IMG/VR virus record: IMGVR_UViG_3300037427_000542
Location: 1-64,000 of that record
From: a virus
DNA length: 64,000 bases
Reading direction: 5' to 3' (one strand)
The notes below the pieces were generated by a model. The model saw only the letters and a program-made list of their open reading frames with translations, did no database searches and had not been told where the DNA came from. Positions 33,641 to 41,011 of the stretch are shown piece after piece (the first letter of the stretch is position 1; each line of letters starts with the position of its first letter). The position numbers and the translations under genes were made by a program.

Positions 33641-34828
33641 ATGAAAGCAATAGATAGAGAAAACTTAATCCAGACCCTACAGTCACAGGACAACGGTACT
33701 GGAGTTTTTACCCGTAAACAAATCATCGAAACAGCTAGCTCAATAGGCTTAGGTTTCCCAGCATGGTTGGTGAACGGCAAGCCAGAAGTCAAAGTTGACA
33801 GAGGCGTTTATAATTTAACCAGTATGTTTGGTGGACAGGTTGCTCAGGCACAGCCCATTGAACAGGCTCAACAAGCACCTTTAGCAGTGGTTGAAACCCA
33901 AGCTCCACAGGTGTTGGTACAAGCTAAATTAGCTGTAGAAGTAGACGATCTTATCCCAGGAAAAGATGCTACTTTTGTACCATTTGGATTTTACAAGGAC
34001 TTGAAAACAGTTCTTAGCACTAGCATGTTCTACCCAATATTCATTTCAGGCTTATCAGGTAATGGTAAGACTACAATGGTTGAACAAGTATGTGCAAACC
34101 TAAAGCGTGAGGCTATTAGAGTAAATATTAGTATTGAAACTGATGAGGATGATTTAATCGGTGGCAATACACTAGTTGACGGTAATGTCGTCTATAGAGA
34201 AGGGCCCGTCCTCACCGCGATGAAGCGGGGCGCTGTTCTCATACTTGATGAAGTGGATAGGGGTTCGAACAAGCTGATGTGCTTACAAGCCATCCTTGAG
34301 GGGAAGCCTTACTTCAACAAGAAGACTGGCGAAACCGTAACTCCTGCTCCTGGATTTAACTTAGTGGCCACGGCCAATACTAAGGGTCGAGGTTCAGATG
34401 ATGGCAAATTTATTTCTGCCAACATACTCGACGAGGCATTCCTTGAAAGGTTTGCAATCACAGTCGAGCAGGAGTACCCTACAATGGCTACCGAGAAGAA
34501 GATTATTGTTAAGAAGATGGAAAAGGTCAACAATGTAGACCAAGACTTCGCGACACACCTTGTTACTTGGAGTGATGTTATTCGTAAAACATATTACGAA
34601 GGTGCCATCGACGAACTTATTTCAACTCGTAGGTTGGAGCACATTGTTAACGCTTTTGCAGTGTTCAAGGACAAGCAAAAGGCTGTTCAACTTTGTGTTA
34701 ATAGGTTCGACGAAGACACAAAAGAGGCATTCATTGATTTGTATGCCAAGGTTGATCCAACTGTTGAATTAGAACAGCAGATGGAAGAAAATGCAGAACA
34801 GGAGATACATGAAGATGGCGAAGAATAA
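33641..34828 (+). CDS. cobS: CobS-like MoxR-type AAA+ ATPase
   Basis: A 395-residue AAA+ ATPase. The N-terminal part (about 1-55) is a small helical domain with KQIIETASSIGLGFPAWL. Then come Walker A GLSGNGKTT, Walker B AVLILDEVDRG and sensor 1 LVATANTKGRG. Phage homologues are commonly named CobS. It is paired with the VWA protein upstream, and the two probably form a MoxR-VWA remodelling machine. The ATG at 33641 has GAGG nine bases ahead. Native cobaltochelatase function is not demonstrated. Confidence 0.9.
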   Translation: MKAIDRENLIQTLQSQDNGTGVFTRKQIIETASSIGLGFPAWLVNGKPEVKVDRGVYNLTSMFGGQVAQAQPIEQAQQAPLAVVETQAPQVLVQAKLAVEVDDLIPGKDATFVPFGFYKDLKTVLSTSMFYPIFISGLSGNGKTTMVEQVCANLKREAIRVNISIETDEDDLIGGNTLVDGNVVYREGPVLTAMKRGAVLILDEVDRGSNKLMCLQAILEGKPYFNKKTGETVTPAPGFNLVATANTKGRGSDDGKFISANILDEAFLERFAITVEQEYPTMATEKKIIVKKMEKVNNVDQDFATHLVTWSDVIRKTYYEGAIDELISTRRLEHIVNAFAVFKDKQKAVQLCVNRFDEDTKEAFIDLYAKVDPTVELEQQMEENAEQEIHEDGEE

Positions 34829-35123
34829 AACGCCAGAGTATAAGTTCAACGAAGGAGCTCTCATTAGGGAGCTCCAATCGTATATCGACAAGACATACTC
34901 TGGACATTACAGCAGAAACAAATTTCAATCCACAGAATTTATTAGTGATTGTGGACATGGAATTGGATTTACAATTGGAAACATTCTGAAATACGCACAA
35001 CGATATGGTAGAAAAGGCACCACAGAGGACCATAGAAAGGATCTTATGAAGGTATTACACTACGGCATTATAGCGCTCTCAGAACACGACAAAAATACCG
35101 TAAAGCATTATTTAGACGATTAA
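34809..35123 (+). CDS. DUF3310-type small protein
   Basis: A 104-residue protein with GIGFTIGNILKYAQRYGRKG and DHRKDLMKVLHYGIIAL, the pattern of the DUF3310 family sometimes called putative nucleotide kinase although it lacks a P-loop. ATG 34809 follows GGAG; a second ATG at 34815 is possible. It overlaps the cobS-like gene by 20 bases. Confidence 0.7.
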   Translation: MKMAKNKTPEYKFNEGALIRELQSYIDKTYSGHYSRNKFQSTEFISDCGHGIGFTIGNILKYAQRYGRKGTTEDHRKDLMKVLHYGIIALSEHDKNTVKHYLDD

Positions 35124-35128
35124 ACTCT

Positions 35129-35136
35129 TATAAATA
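35129..35136 (+). promoter_or_regulatory. Late promoter, upstream of 35171
   Basis: Exact TATAAATA in a 47-base gap, 34 bases before the next ATG. It suggests that the hypothetical, crotonase and SGNH-like genes are transcribed late. Confidence 0.7.
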
Positions 35137-35170
35137 AGATAGTAAGTACAGTTTAACTAAAGGAAAAACA

Positions 35171-35497
35171 ATGGCGTATACAGTAACAATGACATTTACG
35201 AGACCAGATGAGTCAACTGAATTGCCTACTTTACAGGCGATCAATTCATCTCACAAGACATCTGCTGACACAGTAATGTCAGAGAACGGTGTTGCTAAAA
35301 CTTATGATATAGATGGACTAGTAACAAGAGTCATCTATACTGCAGAAGATAAAGCTACATACGATAGTGCTAAGGCACTTGCTGATGATTTATCAGATGA
35401 ATCAACAGTTAGAACAACATATAAATCGCAATGTGAAGCAGCTAATATTACTTGTTCAGTGGTAGATTCAGACGGTACTACAATCACAAGTTTCTAA
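35171..35497 (+). CDS. Hypothetical 108-residue protein
   Basis: A Thr/Ser/Asp/Ala-rich protein beginning AYTVTMTFTRPDESTELP and with a helical TYDSAKALADDLSDE segment. AAAGG site upstream and a late promoter suggest a virion-associated or late product. I recognise no family. Confidence 0.5.
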   Translation: MAYTVTMTFTRPDESTELPTLQAINSSHKTSADTVMSENGVAKTYDIDGLVTRVIYTAEDKATYDSAKALADDLSDESTVRTTYKSQCEAANITCSVVDSDGTTITSF

Positions 35498-35516
35498 AAC
35501 AACAGAGGTTTATATT

Positions 35517-36278
35517 ATGAATTTTGGTGAAAGAATAAATTACGAGCTTGACAATCATGTCGCCGTTTTAACAGTAAACGGAGTAGGTCCTCTCAATATA
35601 ATCGACATACCGTTTTACAACGGATACAACGATGCTCTAGTAGAATTTAGAGAAGATGATTCTAGAGTTTTACTTATCAAGTCAGGCAATCCAGATCACT
35701 TTACAGCAGGTTTTGAAGTAGACACAATCATTGAAGGCATGAAGTCAGGCGCTGCTGGTAATACAATTACAGACAATGATATGGTTACACCTAAACCTAT
35801 TATATCAGCAATCAAAGGTTTTTGTATTGGAGAAGGTGTAGGTTTGATGTTGGCAAGTGATTTTGTATTTGCAGATTCTAATCTAAAAATTGCCTGTCCA
35901 GAAACAAAACTAGGATTTAATGCTGTTACAATGCAGGTTAAATTCACTCAAAGAATTGGACACAATAGAACAATGGAATTTATGATGGGAGACATGCACG
36001 ATGTTCATTGGTTAGATAGAGTAGGATTATGTACAAAGATATGTGATGGAGATGCTGAAGAACAAGCACTAGCATATGCACATAAAATTGCCAATAACAA
36101 TGCACCTATTGCAGTCAGAGGAACAAAAGGTGCCATATGGCATACAGTAAACTCTCATAAGGACGAAGCCATAGACTTTGCTTTGTGGGCTAAGGACATG
36201 ACATTAGACTCTAAAGATATACAAGAAGGTGTGGCAGCTTTCCTAGAAAAAAGAGCACCTGAATTTAAAAATGAATAA
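35517..36278 (+). CDS. Crotonase (enoyl-CoA hydratase/isomerase) family protein
   Basis: A 253-residue crotonase-fold protein. Oxyanion-hole regions are DHFTAGFEVD and IKGFCIGEGVGLMLASDFVFAD, and CPETKLGF corresponds to the second catalytic Glu region (Glu129). The first hydratase Glu is replaced by Gly109, so classical hydration is unlikely; an isomerase, hydrolase or non-catalytic role is more plausible. It is rare cargo for a T4-like phage. It overlaps the next gene by eight bases. Confidence 0.85.
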   Translation: MNFGERINYELDNHVAVLTVNGVGPLNIIDIPFYNGYNDALVEFREDDSRVLLIKSGNPDHFTAGFEVDTIIEGMKSGAAGNTITDNDMVTPKPIISAIKGFCIGEGVGLMLASDFVFADSNLKIACPETKLGFNAVTMQVKFTQRIGHNRTMEFMMGDMHDVHWLDRVGLCTKICDGDAEEQALAYAHKIANNNAPIAVRGTKGAIWHTVNSHKDEAIDFALWAKDMTLDSKDIQEGVAAFLEKRAPEFKNE

Positions 36279-37227
36279 AGAGGATCAACCTTTAAGACAA
36301 ACAAGACTAGGAGAGCATGGTTGTTTATCCTTTGCAGCTAGTCCTGGTTTAAAATATAAATGGTTATTACATGAGTCCCCAAGTTGGTTTGCCAGAGCTA
36401 AGAAAGTTCAAGGACCTGATTGGTATTGGAGTGGAGATGTAGAGCCAGTAGAATATGTATTTGATTCTTTAGGTTTTAGAAACAATAAAACAATACAAGA
36501 AATTAGCAACAATAAAAAATGGTGGTTAGTTGATGGTTCCTGTCTTGGCCTGGCTCCTGGAGTTCATACAAAAGATATGATGTCTAATGCTATAACTGAA
36601 TACACAGACATTCCTACCTATAATATGAGTATATATGGAGGAAGACCTGAGTTTATTGTTAATAATATATTAGAACTGTCTAAAAGATGGCAGAACCCAC
36701 CTAGTAAAATTATATTATACCTGGCAGAAAATCCTACAGGAACATACAAATTAAAAAATTCTAATCAAATTATAAATTTGGATTATGCTGGTTCTATGTT
36801 AAAGGGTGGCAAGGCTTTTGACTTTTTTAAATCCTATGAGGAAGAAAGTATTTCAGTAGGTCAACATAGGTTGGCATATAAAACGATAATAGATTTGTGT
36901 ATGAGTTTAAATATACCTTTAACTTGGCTCTACGCAGGATATGAATCCGATCTATCTATTCCTAATTTTGATATTTTTCAAGATCAGGATATTTTAGAGT
37001 GGTTCGGTTTTGCATCAACAGGATTTTTTGAAAAGGATGATTCTTTTGAAGTGAAACAAAACAAAGTTAAGGATATGATTATAAAACCTTTTATTGAATG
37101 CAAACAACCTTCAGATAAAACATTAGATGAAGTGGGGCGAGACTTATATCACCCTAGTGCAGCACAACAAAGGTTGTGGGCACAGAAAATTACACAACAT
37201 TTTCTGGAAACAAAAAGAAACTTTTAA
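36271..37227 (+). CDS. SGNH-hydrolase-like protein
   Basis: A 318-residue protein. WWLVDGSCLGLAPG resembles the block with the nucleophilic Ser, YNMSIYGGRPEF the Gly block, and GRDLYHPSAAQQRLWA the Asp-x-x-His block of SGNH esterases/lipases. The fold call is from these spaced motifs only. Overlap with the crotonase gene suggests a common pathway, perhaps acyl-group processing. The stop codon lies next to a hairpin and the gp45 promoter. Confidence 0.5.
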   Translation: MNKEDQPLRQTRLGEHGCLSFAASPGLKYKWLLHESPSWFARAKKVQGPDWYWSGDVEPVEYVFDSLGFRNNKTIQEISNNKKWWLVDGSCLGLAPGVHTKDMMSNAITEYTDIPTYNMSIYGGRPEFIVNNILELSKRWQNPPSKIILYLAENPTGTYKLKNSNQIINLDYAGSMLKGGKAFDFFKSYEEESISVGQHRLAYKTIIDLCMSLNIPLTWLYAGYESDLSIPNFDIFQDQDILEWFGFASTGFFEKDDSFEVKQNKVKDMIIKPFIECKQPSDKTLDEVGRDLYHPSAAQQRLWAQKITQHFLETKRNF

Positions 37228-37243
37228 ATGGTCCTATAGACCA

Positions 37244-37272
37244 TTGACTTTTAGTATGTAAGAGCCTATAAT
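37244..37272 (+). promoter_or_regulatory. Sigma-70 promoter, before gp45
   Basis: TTGACT (37244-37249), 17-bp spacer, TATAAT (37267-37272). The palindrome is degenerate here (ACTTTT-N7-AAGAGC). A hairpin ATGGTC-N5-GACCAT (37228-37244) abuts the -35 box and may end the previous transcript or act as an operator. Confidence 0.85.
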
Positions 37273-37303
37273 ACGGTTATAGGTTTAAAAATTGGAGTAT
37301 ATT

Positions 37304-37966
37304 ATGAAACTTAGCAAAGAAACACTTGATGTTCTCAAGAACTTCGCAACTATTAATACGAACATTCTTGTTCGTGAAGGAAATTCGCTCTCGACTATTA
37401 GCACAGGCAAAAACATTTTTGCTAAAGCTGATATTAAAGATCCATTTCCTAAAGAGTTTGCTGTTTATGATTTGAACAGCTTACTTTCCCTACTTACTGT
37501 AATGGAAGATACTGATGTTGGCTTTGGAGACGAAAGTCTTAAAGTTAGCAAAGGCAATTCTGTTTTTGAATATTTTTATGCAGACCCTAACATTATTGTT
37601 AGTGCCCCTGATAAGAATATCGAAGTAGACAACTTCTTCCAGTTCGACTTATCCAAAGATGACATTGACATGATAATGAAGGCAGCAGCTATTACAGCAG
37701 CTCCTATGTTAAGCGTGATAGGAGATGGATCTGAGGTAGTAGTTACAGTAGGAGACCCTGCTACACCTAAGTCTAATTCTTTTAGACAGGTTATAGGACA
37801 AACAGATAAAACATTTGATGCTAGACTAGCTGTTGAAAACTTTAAGGTTGTACCTTCAGGCTATACAGTTATTTTATCTCAGAAGAAATTTATGTTCTTA
37901 GAAAGCAGCAACAATAACTTAAAATATTGGTTGGCGCTTGAGCGTTCATCAGTTATTGGAGAATAA
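37304..37966 (+). CDS. 45: Sliding clamp gp45
   Basis: Trimeric processivity clamp for gp43 and also the activator of late transcription with gp55. The opening KLSKETLDVLKNFATINTNI and FAKADIKDPFPKEFAVYDL identify it. The 220-residue length agrees with T4 (228). ATG 37304 has GGAG seven bases ahead. First gene of the clamp/clamp-loader run. Confidence 0.93.
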   Translation: MKLSKETLDVLKNFATINTNILVREGNSLSTISTGKNIFAKADIKDPFPKEFAVYDLNSLLSLLTVMEDTDVGFGDESLKVSKGNSVFEYFYADPNIIVSAPDKNIEVDNFFQFDLSKDDIDMIMKAAAITAAPMLSVIGDGSEVVVTVGDPATPKSNSFRQVIGQTDKTFDARLAVENFKVVPSGYTVILSQKKFMFLESSNNNLKYWLALERSSVIGE

Positions 37967-37968
37967 AG

Positions 37969-38145
37969 ATGGGAGAAGATCAACTAGAAGTAACTATCCG
38001 TGAAGCACAGAATGGCTGGGTAGTTGAATTAAACCGTGAAGGTGAGACAATGGAGTACATTTTCACAAGACCTAATCCAGCTATCAACTTGGTTAGGAAA
38101 GTAATGAAGGGAGAACTAGACCCTTTTGGAGGAGACGATGAGTAG
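37969..38145 (+). CDS. Small conserved protein between gp45 and gp44
   Basis: A 58-residue protein, too short for most gene callers, starting two bases after gp45. The sequence QLEVTIREAQNGWVVELN plus YIFTRPNPAINLVRKVM is a compact beta-beta-helix pattern. Similar short genes accompany gp45 in marine T4-like phages. It overlaps the peroxiredoxin start by eight bases. Function unknown. Confidence 0.6.
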   Translation: MGEDQLEVTIREAQNGWVVELNREGETMEYIFTRPNPAINLVRKVMKGELDPFGGDDE

Positions 38146-38773
38146 TTTGACACCAGTAGTACCTGATTTCACAGTTAAGAAAACTGTGATGACTACAACA
38201 GGAGAAAGAAAGTGGGTTGAGATGAATAATGCTAATCTTTTCGACGGCAAGCGTGTCGTTGTTTTTGGTTTGCCTGGAGCATTTACACCTACATGTTCAA
38301 GCCAGCAATTGCCTGGTTATGAACAAGCGTATTCTCAATTTAGAGATGCAGGTATTGACGACATTTATTGTGTTACAGTAAATGATTCTTTTATTTGCCG
38401 TGAATGGGAAATAGATCAAAATTTAGTTAATGTAAAAATTATTCCTGATGGTAGCGCAGAGTTTACAGTTAAAATGGGTATGGATGTTCGTAAAGACAAT
38501 CTAGGGTTTGGAATTAGATCTTGGAGATACGCAGCTATTATAGACGATGGACATGTTATTCAAGAATTTGTAGAGCCTGGCTTCGCAGACAATTTTGAAG
38601 GCGACCCATATGATATAAGTGCACCTGACAATGTTTTAGATAATGTTAAGGCCTATGGATGGCCTAGCAAGTATGAACAAGGCGTAGATGCTAACGGTAG
38701 TCCAACTACTGAAGGTAAGCAAATTAATCTAGAGTTCTCAGAAACGACAGATGTTAAGGAGACTTTTTCCTAG
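38138..38773 (+). CDS. Peroxiredoxin (Prx5-like)
   Basis: A 211-residue thiol peroxidase that would reduce peroxides. The peroxidatic Cys is in GLPGAFTPTCSSQQLPGY, with the conserved Pro-x-x-x-Thr-x-x-Cys geometry. DDIYCVTVNDSFICREWE and the Arg in IRSWRYAAI complete the active-site layout. The start is ATG 38138 with GGAGGA ahead. A C-terminal extension of about 30 residues has no clear domain. Glutaredoxin at 26174 is a possible reductant. Confidence 0.9.
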   Translation: MSSLTPVVPDFTVKKTVMTTTGERKWVEMNNANLFDGKRVVVFGLPGAFTPTCSSQQLPGYEQAYSQFRDAGIDDIYCVTVNDSFICREWEIDQNLVNVKIIPDGSAEFTVKMGMDVRKDNLGFGIRSWRYAAIIDDGHVIQEFVEPGFADNFEGDPYDISAPDNVLDNVKAYGWPSKYEQGVDANGSPTTEGKQINLEFSETTDVKETFS

Positions 38774-38796
38774 ACCTTTTTACCCTCGGAAAAAGT
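38762..38796. promoter_or_regulatory. Inverted repeat spanning the peroxiredoxin stop codon
   Basis: ACTTTTTCC (38762-38770) pairs with GGAAAAAGT (38788-38796), a 9-bp stem with a 17-base loop that contains the stop codon. No T-run follows, so it is more likely a leader or processing structure ahead of gp44 than a terminator. Confidence 0.5.
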
Positions 38797-38823
38797 GGCC
38801 AAGATTTTGGAGCAAAAAAAGTT
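38796..38823 (+). promoter_or_regulatory. Repeated 28-base element, copy B (gp44)
   Basis: TGGCC, eight variable bases, GGAGCAAAAAAAGTT; the same spacing and blocks as at 12185-12212. Here it ends 19 bases before the gp44 ATG, which has a separate GGAG site. Confidence 0.6.
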
Positions 38824-38842
38824 CGCCTAATTTGGAGATGAT

Positions 38843-39787
38843 ATGACGACAACACCTGAACAGTTTTTATGGGTAGAGAGATACAGACCCAGGTTAATAC
38901 AAGATTGTGTATTACCCGAAAGTGTCAAGAAACAATTTGCACAGTTTATTAAGAAAGGTGAGATACCTAACCTATTACTGTCAGGTACTGCAGGTACTGG
39001 AAAAACAACTATTGCTCGTGCTTTATGTAATGAGCTAGATTGTGATTATATCATTATTAATGGTAGTGATGAAGGTAGGCAGATTGACACTCTAAGAACT
39101 AAAATTAGGCAGTTTGCCTCAGCTGTCTCATTCGAGGGTAAGACTAAGGTTGTTATTCTTGATGAGGCTGACTATATGAACAGAGATAGTGTACAACCTG
39201 CACTTAGAGGGTTCATAGAAACATTCTCTGAGAACTGTAGGTTTATATTTACATGTAACTATGCTAACAAGCTAATAGAACCCTTACACAGCAGGACTAC
39301 TGTTATAGACTTTAAATTAGCACCCTCAGATCGCCCTGTATTAGCCGCTAAGTTTATGGATAGAATGAAGTATATCCTTAATACAGAAGGCGTGGAGTAC
39401 ACGGAAAAGGTGCTTGCTGAGCTCCTAATGAAGTACTTTCCTGACTATAGAAGGGTGCTAAATGAGCTACAGAGGTACTCAGCAGGGGGTATTATAGATG
39501 AGGGTATACTAAGTAACTTCCAGGAAGTAAATGCTAAGGCGCTTATAGAGAGCCTCAGGGGAAAAGACTGGCGTAAGATGAGACAATGGGTGGCAAACAA
39601 TGTAGACACAGACCCTCAGGCTATATTCCGTCAGATATACGATATACTACTTCCAGAGGTTAAGAGTCCTGCTCGCTTAGTACTAGATATTGCAGATTAT
39701 CAGTATAAGGCAGCTTTTGTAGCAGATCAGGAGATTAATTTAACTGCTTGTCTAACACAGATTATGGTTGATTCGGAATTTAAATAA
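38843..39787 (+). CDS. 44: Clamp loader ATPase gp44
   Basis: AAA+ subunit that with gp62 opens and loads the gp45 clamp. Motifs: WVERYRPRLIQDCVLPE at the N-terminus, Walker A LLSGTAGTGKTTIAR, Walker B VVILDEADYMN, sensor 1 FIFTCNYANKLIEPLHSRT with the Arg finger. Length 314 matches T4 (319). Its stop overlaps the next ATG by one base. Confidence 0.95.
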   Translation: MTTTPEQFLWVERYRPRLIQDCVLPESVKKQFAQFIKKGEIPNLLLSGTAGTGKTTIARALCNELDCDYIIINGSDEGRQIDTLRTKIRQFASAVSFEGKTKVVILDEADYMNRDSVQPALRGFIETFSENCRFIFTCNYANKLIEPLHSRTTVIDFKLAPSDRPVLAAKFMDRMKYILNTEGVEYTEKVLAELLMKYFPDYRRVLNELQRYSAGGIIDEGILSNFQEVNAKALIESLRGKDWRKMRQWVANNVDTDPQAIFRQIYDILLPEVKSPARLVLDIADYQYKAAFVADQEINLTACLTQIMVDSEFK

Positions 39788-39939
39788 TGGCTAAAGACGC
39801 TTGGATTCAAGTTAGAGTAGAAAAGGCTAAAAGAGAAGAAATAAAGAAAGAAGCCGCTAAAAGAAAAATGTCTGTATCTCAATTAATGTTGGAGGGATAC
39901 GAAACATTAAAGGAGGGTAAGTATATTGACTTTAAGTAA
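39787..39939 (+). CDS. Small ribbon-helix-helix-like protein
   Basis: A 50-residue basic protein. AWIQVRVEKAKREEIKKEAA followed by KRKMSVSQLMLEGYETL fits the beta-strand, helix, turn, helix plan of Arc/CopG regulators, with a Ser-Val-Ser-Gln turn before helix 2. Such proteins bind short palindromes as dimers, so it is a candidate regulator of the phage promoters. Assignment is by pattern only. It lies between gp44 and gp62 with overlaps on both sides. Confidence 0.55.
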   Translation: MAKDAWIQVRVEKAKREEIKKEAAKRKMSVSQLMLEGYETLKEGKYIDFK

Positions 39940-40090
39940 ATTGTGGAAATTATGGTGTATGTCGTTAGGCGAGAAAGCTAGCGACGATTCAACAGAAGCA
40001 GATGCAGTAGCAGTTATGAGAACTATCGTTGTTCTTGTTAATTTCTTCACCTGTTTCTTTATTATCTCAGGAGTATTAAGACATTGGTAG
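39926..40090 (+). CDS. Small membrane protein between gp44 and gp62
   Basis: A 54-residue protein starting at TTG with AGGAGG nine bases ahead. N-terminal part TLSKLWKLWCMSLGEKAS, an acidic middle, and a C-terminal hydrophobic helix (RTIVVLVNFFTCFFIISGVL) followed by RHW. A closely similar small protein with this layout is typical at this locus in cyanophages. Function unknown. Confidence 0.65.
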   Translation: MTLSKLWKLWCMSLGEKASDDSTEADAVAVMRTIVVLVNFFTCFFIISGVLRHW

Positions 40091-40542
40091 ACTCAATATT
40101 AGAAGGTTTCGGTGAGCCAGTCGAAGATATAAATGAAGAAGATTTCCAAGAGAAACTTAAAAAGATATCTCCTTTTGATTACGCTAACAGCATTTACACA
40201 AAAGATAACATTATAGTAGATGAAAGGACAGAAAAAGAATACAATCCTTTTATGGTAAATCGTGCAATGGGTATGGGTAAAGATACTTGTATTGCAGCTA
40301 ATGAAATGAATTCGAGACACCACTTAGATAATAAAATGCAGTATGATTTCCTTATGGATGTTGTAAGAGAAGGCAAACGATTTAATAAGTGGCTTAAAAA
40401 TGACGAAGAAAATATAGAGGCAATACAAAAGTTTTTTGGCTATTCTTTAATTAAAGCAAAACAGACCCTTAGTCTGTTAAATGATACACAAATTGATCTC
40501 ATAAAAATACATTTGAAGTCTTCTAAAGGTGGAAAAGTATAA
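40084..40542 (+). CDS. 62: Clamp loader small subunit gp62
   Basis: Non-ATPase partner of gp44. A 152-residue protein with SPFDYANSI, YNPFMVNRAM, a HHLDNKMQYDFLMDVVREGKRF segment and NKWLKND, typical of marine gp62. The start is TTG 40084, overlapping the preceding stop. T4 gp62 is longer (187). The order gp45-gp44-gp62-regA is that of T4. Confidence 0.85.
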   Translation: MVDSILEGFGEPVEDINEEDFQEKLKKISPFDYANSIYTKDNIIVDERTEKEYNPFMVNRAMGMGKDTCIAANEMNSRHHLDNKMQYDFLMDVVREGKRFNKWLKNDEENIEAIQKFFGYSLIKAKQTLSLLNDTQIDLIKIHLKSSKGGKV

Positions 40543-40545
40543 ATA
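40538..40545 (+). promoter_or_regulatory. Late-type promoter before regA
   Basis: Exact TATAAATA overlapping the gp62 stop codon, 46 bases before the regA ATG. The first 15 bases (TATAAATACCTGTAT) are identical to those at 62889. Confidence 0.6.
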
Positions 40546-40591
40546 CCTGTATAACTTAATTATTATTTAAGACATTACAGGCATATTGAGA

Positions 40592-41011
40592 ATGAGTGAT
40601 CAAGAGAATTACTTTAACATAGACTATCCAGGGTATTCACCTTTAGAAGTTACCTTAAACGACCCAGAAGATTTTTTGAAGGTTAGGGAAACATTGTCTC
40701 GAATTGGAGTAGCATCGAAAAAGGACCAAGTCCTTTATCAGTCTTGCCATATATTACACAAGAAAGGTAGATACTTTATAACACACTTTAAAGAACTATT
40801 TGCTCTTGATGGCAAGGAAGCAGACTTCCAGGATAACGATTTACAACGCAGAAATACTATTGCTAAACTTCTCCAAGATTGGGGTTTGGTAAAAATATTA
40901 GGCGAAGTAGAAGATTTAGCTCCATTGAGTCAAATCAAAATTATATCGTTTAAAGAGAAAGGTGAGTGGGAGCTAATCCCCAAATACAATATTGGAAAGA
41001 AAGTTAAATAA
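40592..41011 (+). CDS. regA: Translational repressor RegA
   Basis: RNA-binding protein that shuts down translation of early mRNAs, classically gp44, gp45 and gp62, by covering their start regions. The sequence closely follows T4 RegA: LNDPEDFLKVRETLSRIGVAS, VLYQSCHILHKKGRYFITHFKE, RRNTIAKLLQDWGLVKI and the end WELIPKYNIGKK. ATG 40592 matches the family start; a TTG two codons earlier is less likely. It overlaps the next frame by 20 bases. Confidence 0.95.
   Translation: MSDQENYFNIDYPGYSPLEVTLNDPEDFLKVRETLSRIGVASKKDQVLYQSCHILHKKGRYFITHFKELFALDGKEADFQDNDLQRRNTIAKLLQDWGLVKILGEVEDLAPLSQIKIISFKEKGEWELIPKYNIGKKVK

Noticed and set aside
33430-33657. 75-codon frame starting directly after the CobT-like stop
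   Set aside because: It runs through the hairpin cluster, the sigma-70 promoter and the start of the cobS-like gene, with no ribosome binding site of its own and no recognisable protein pattern.
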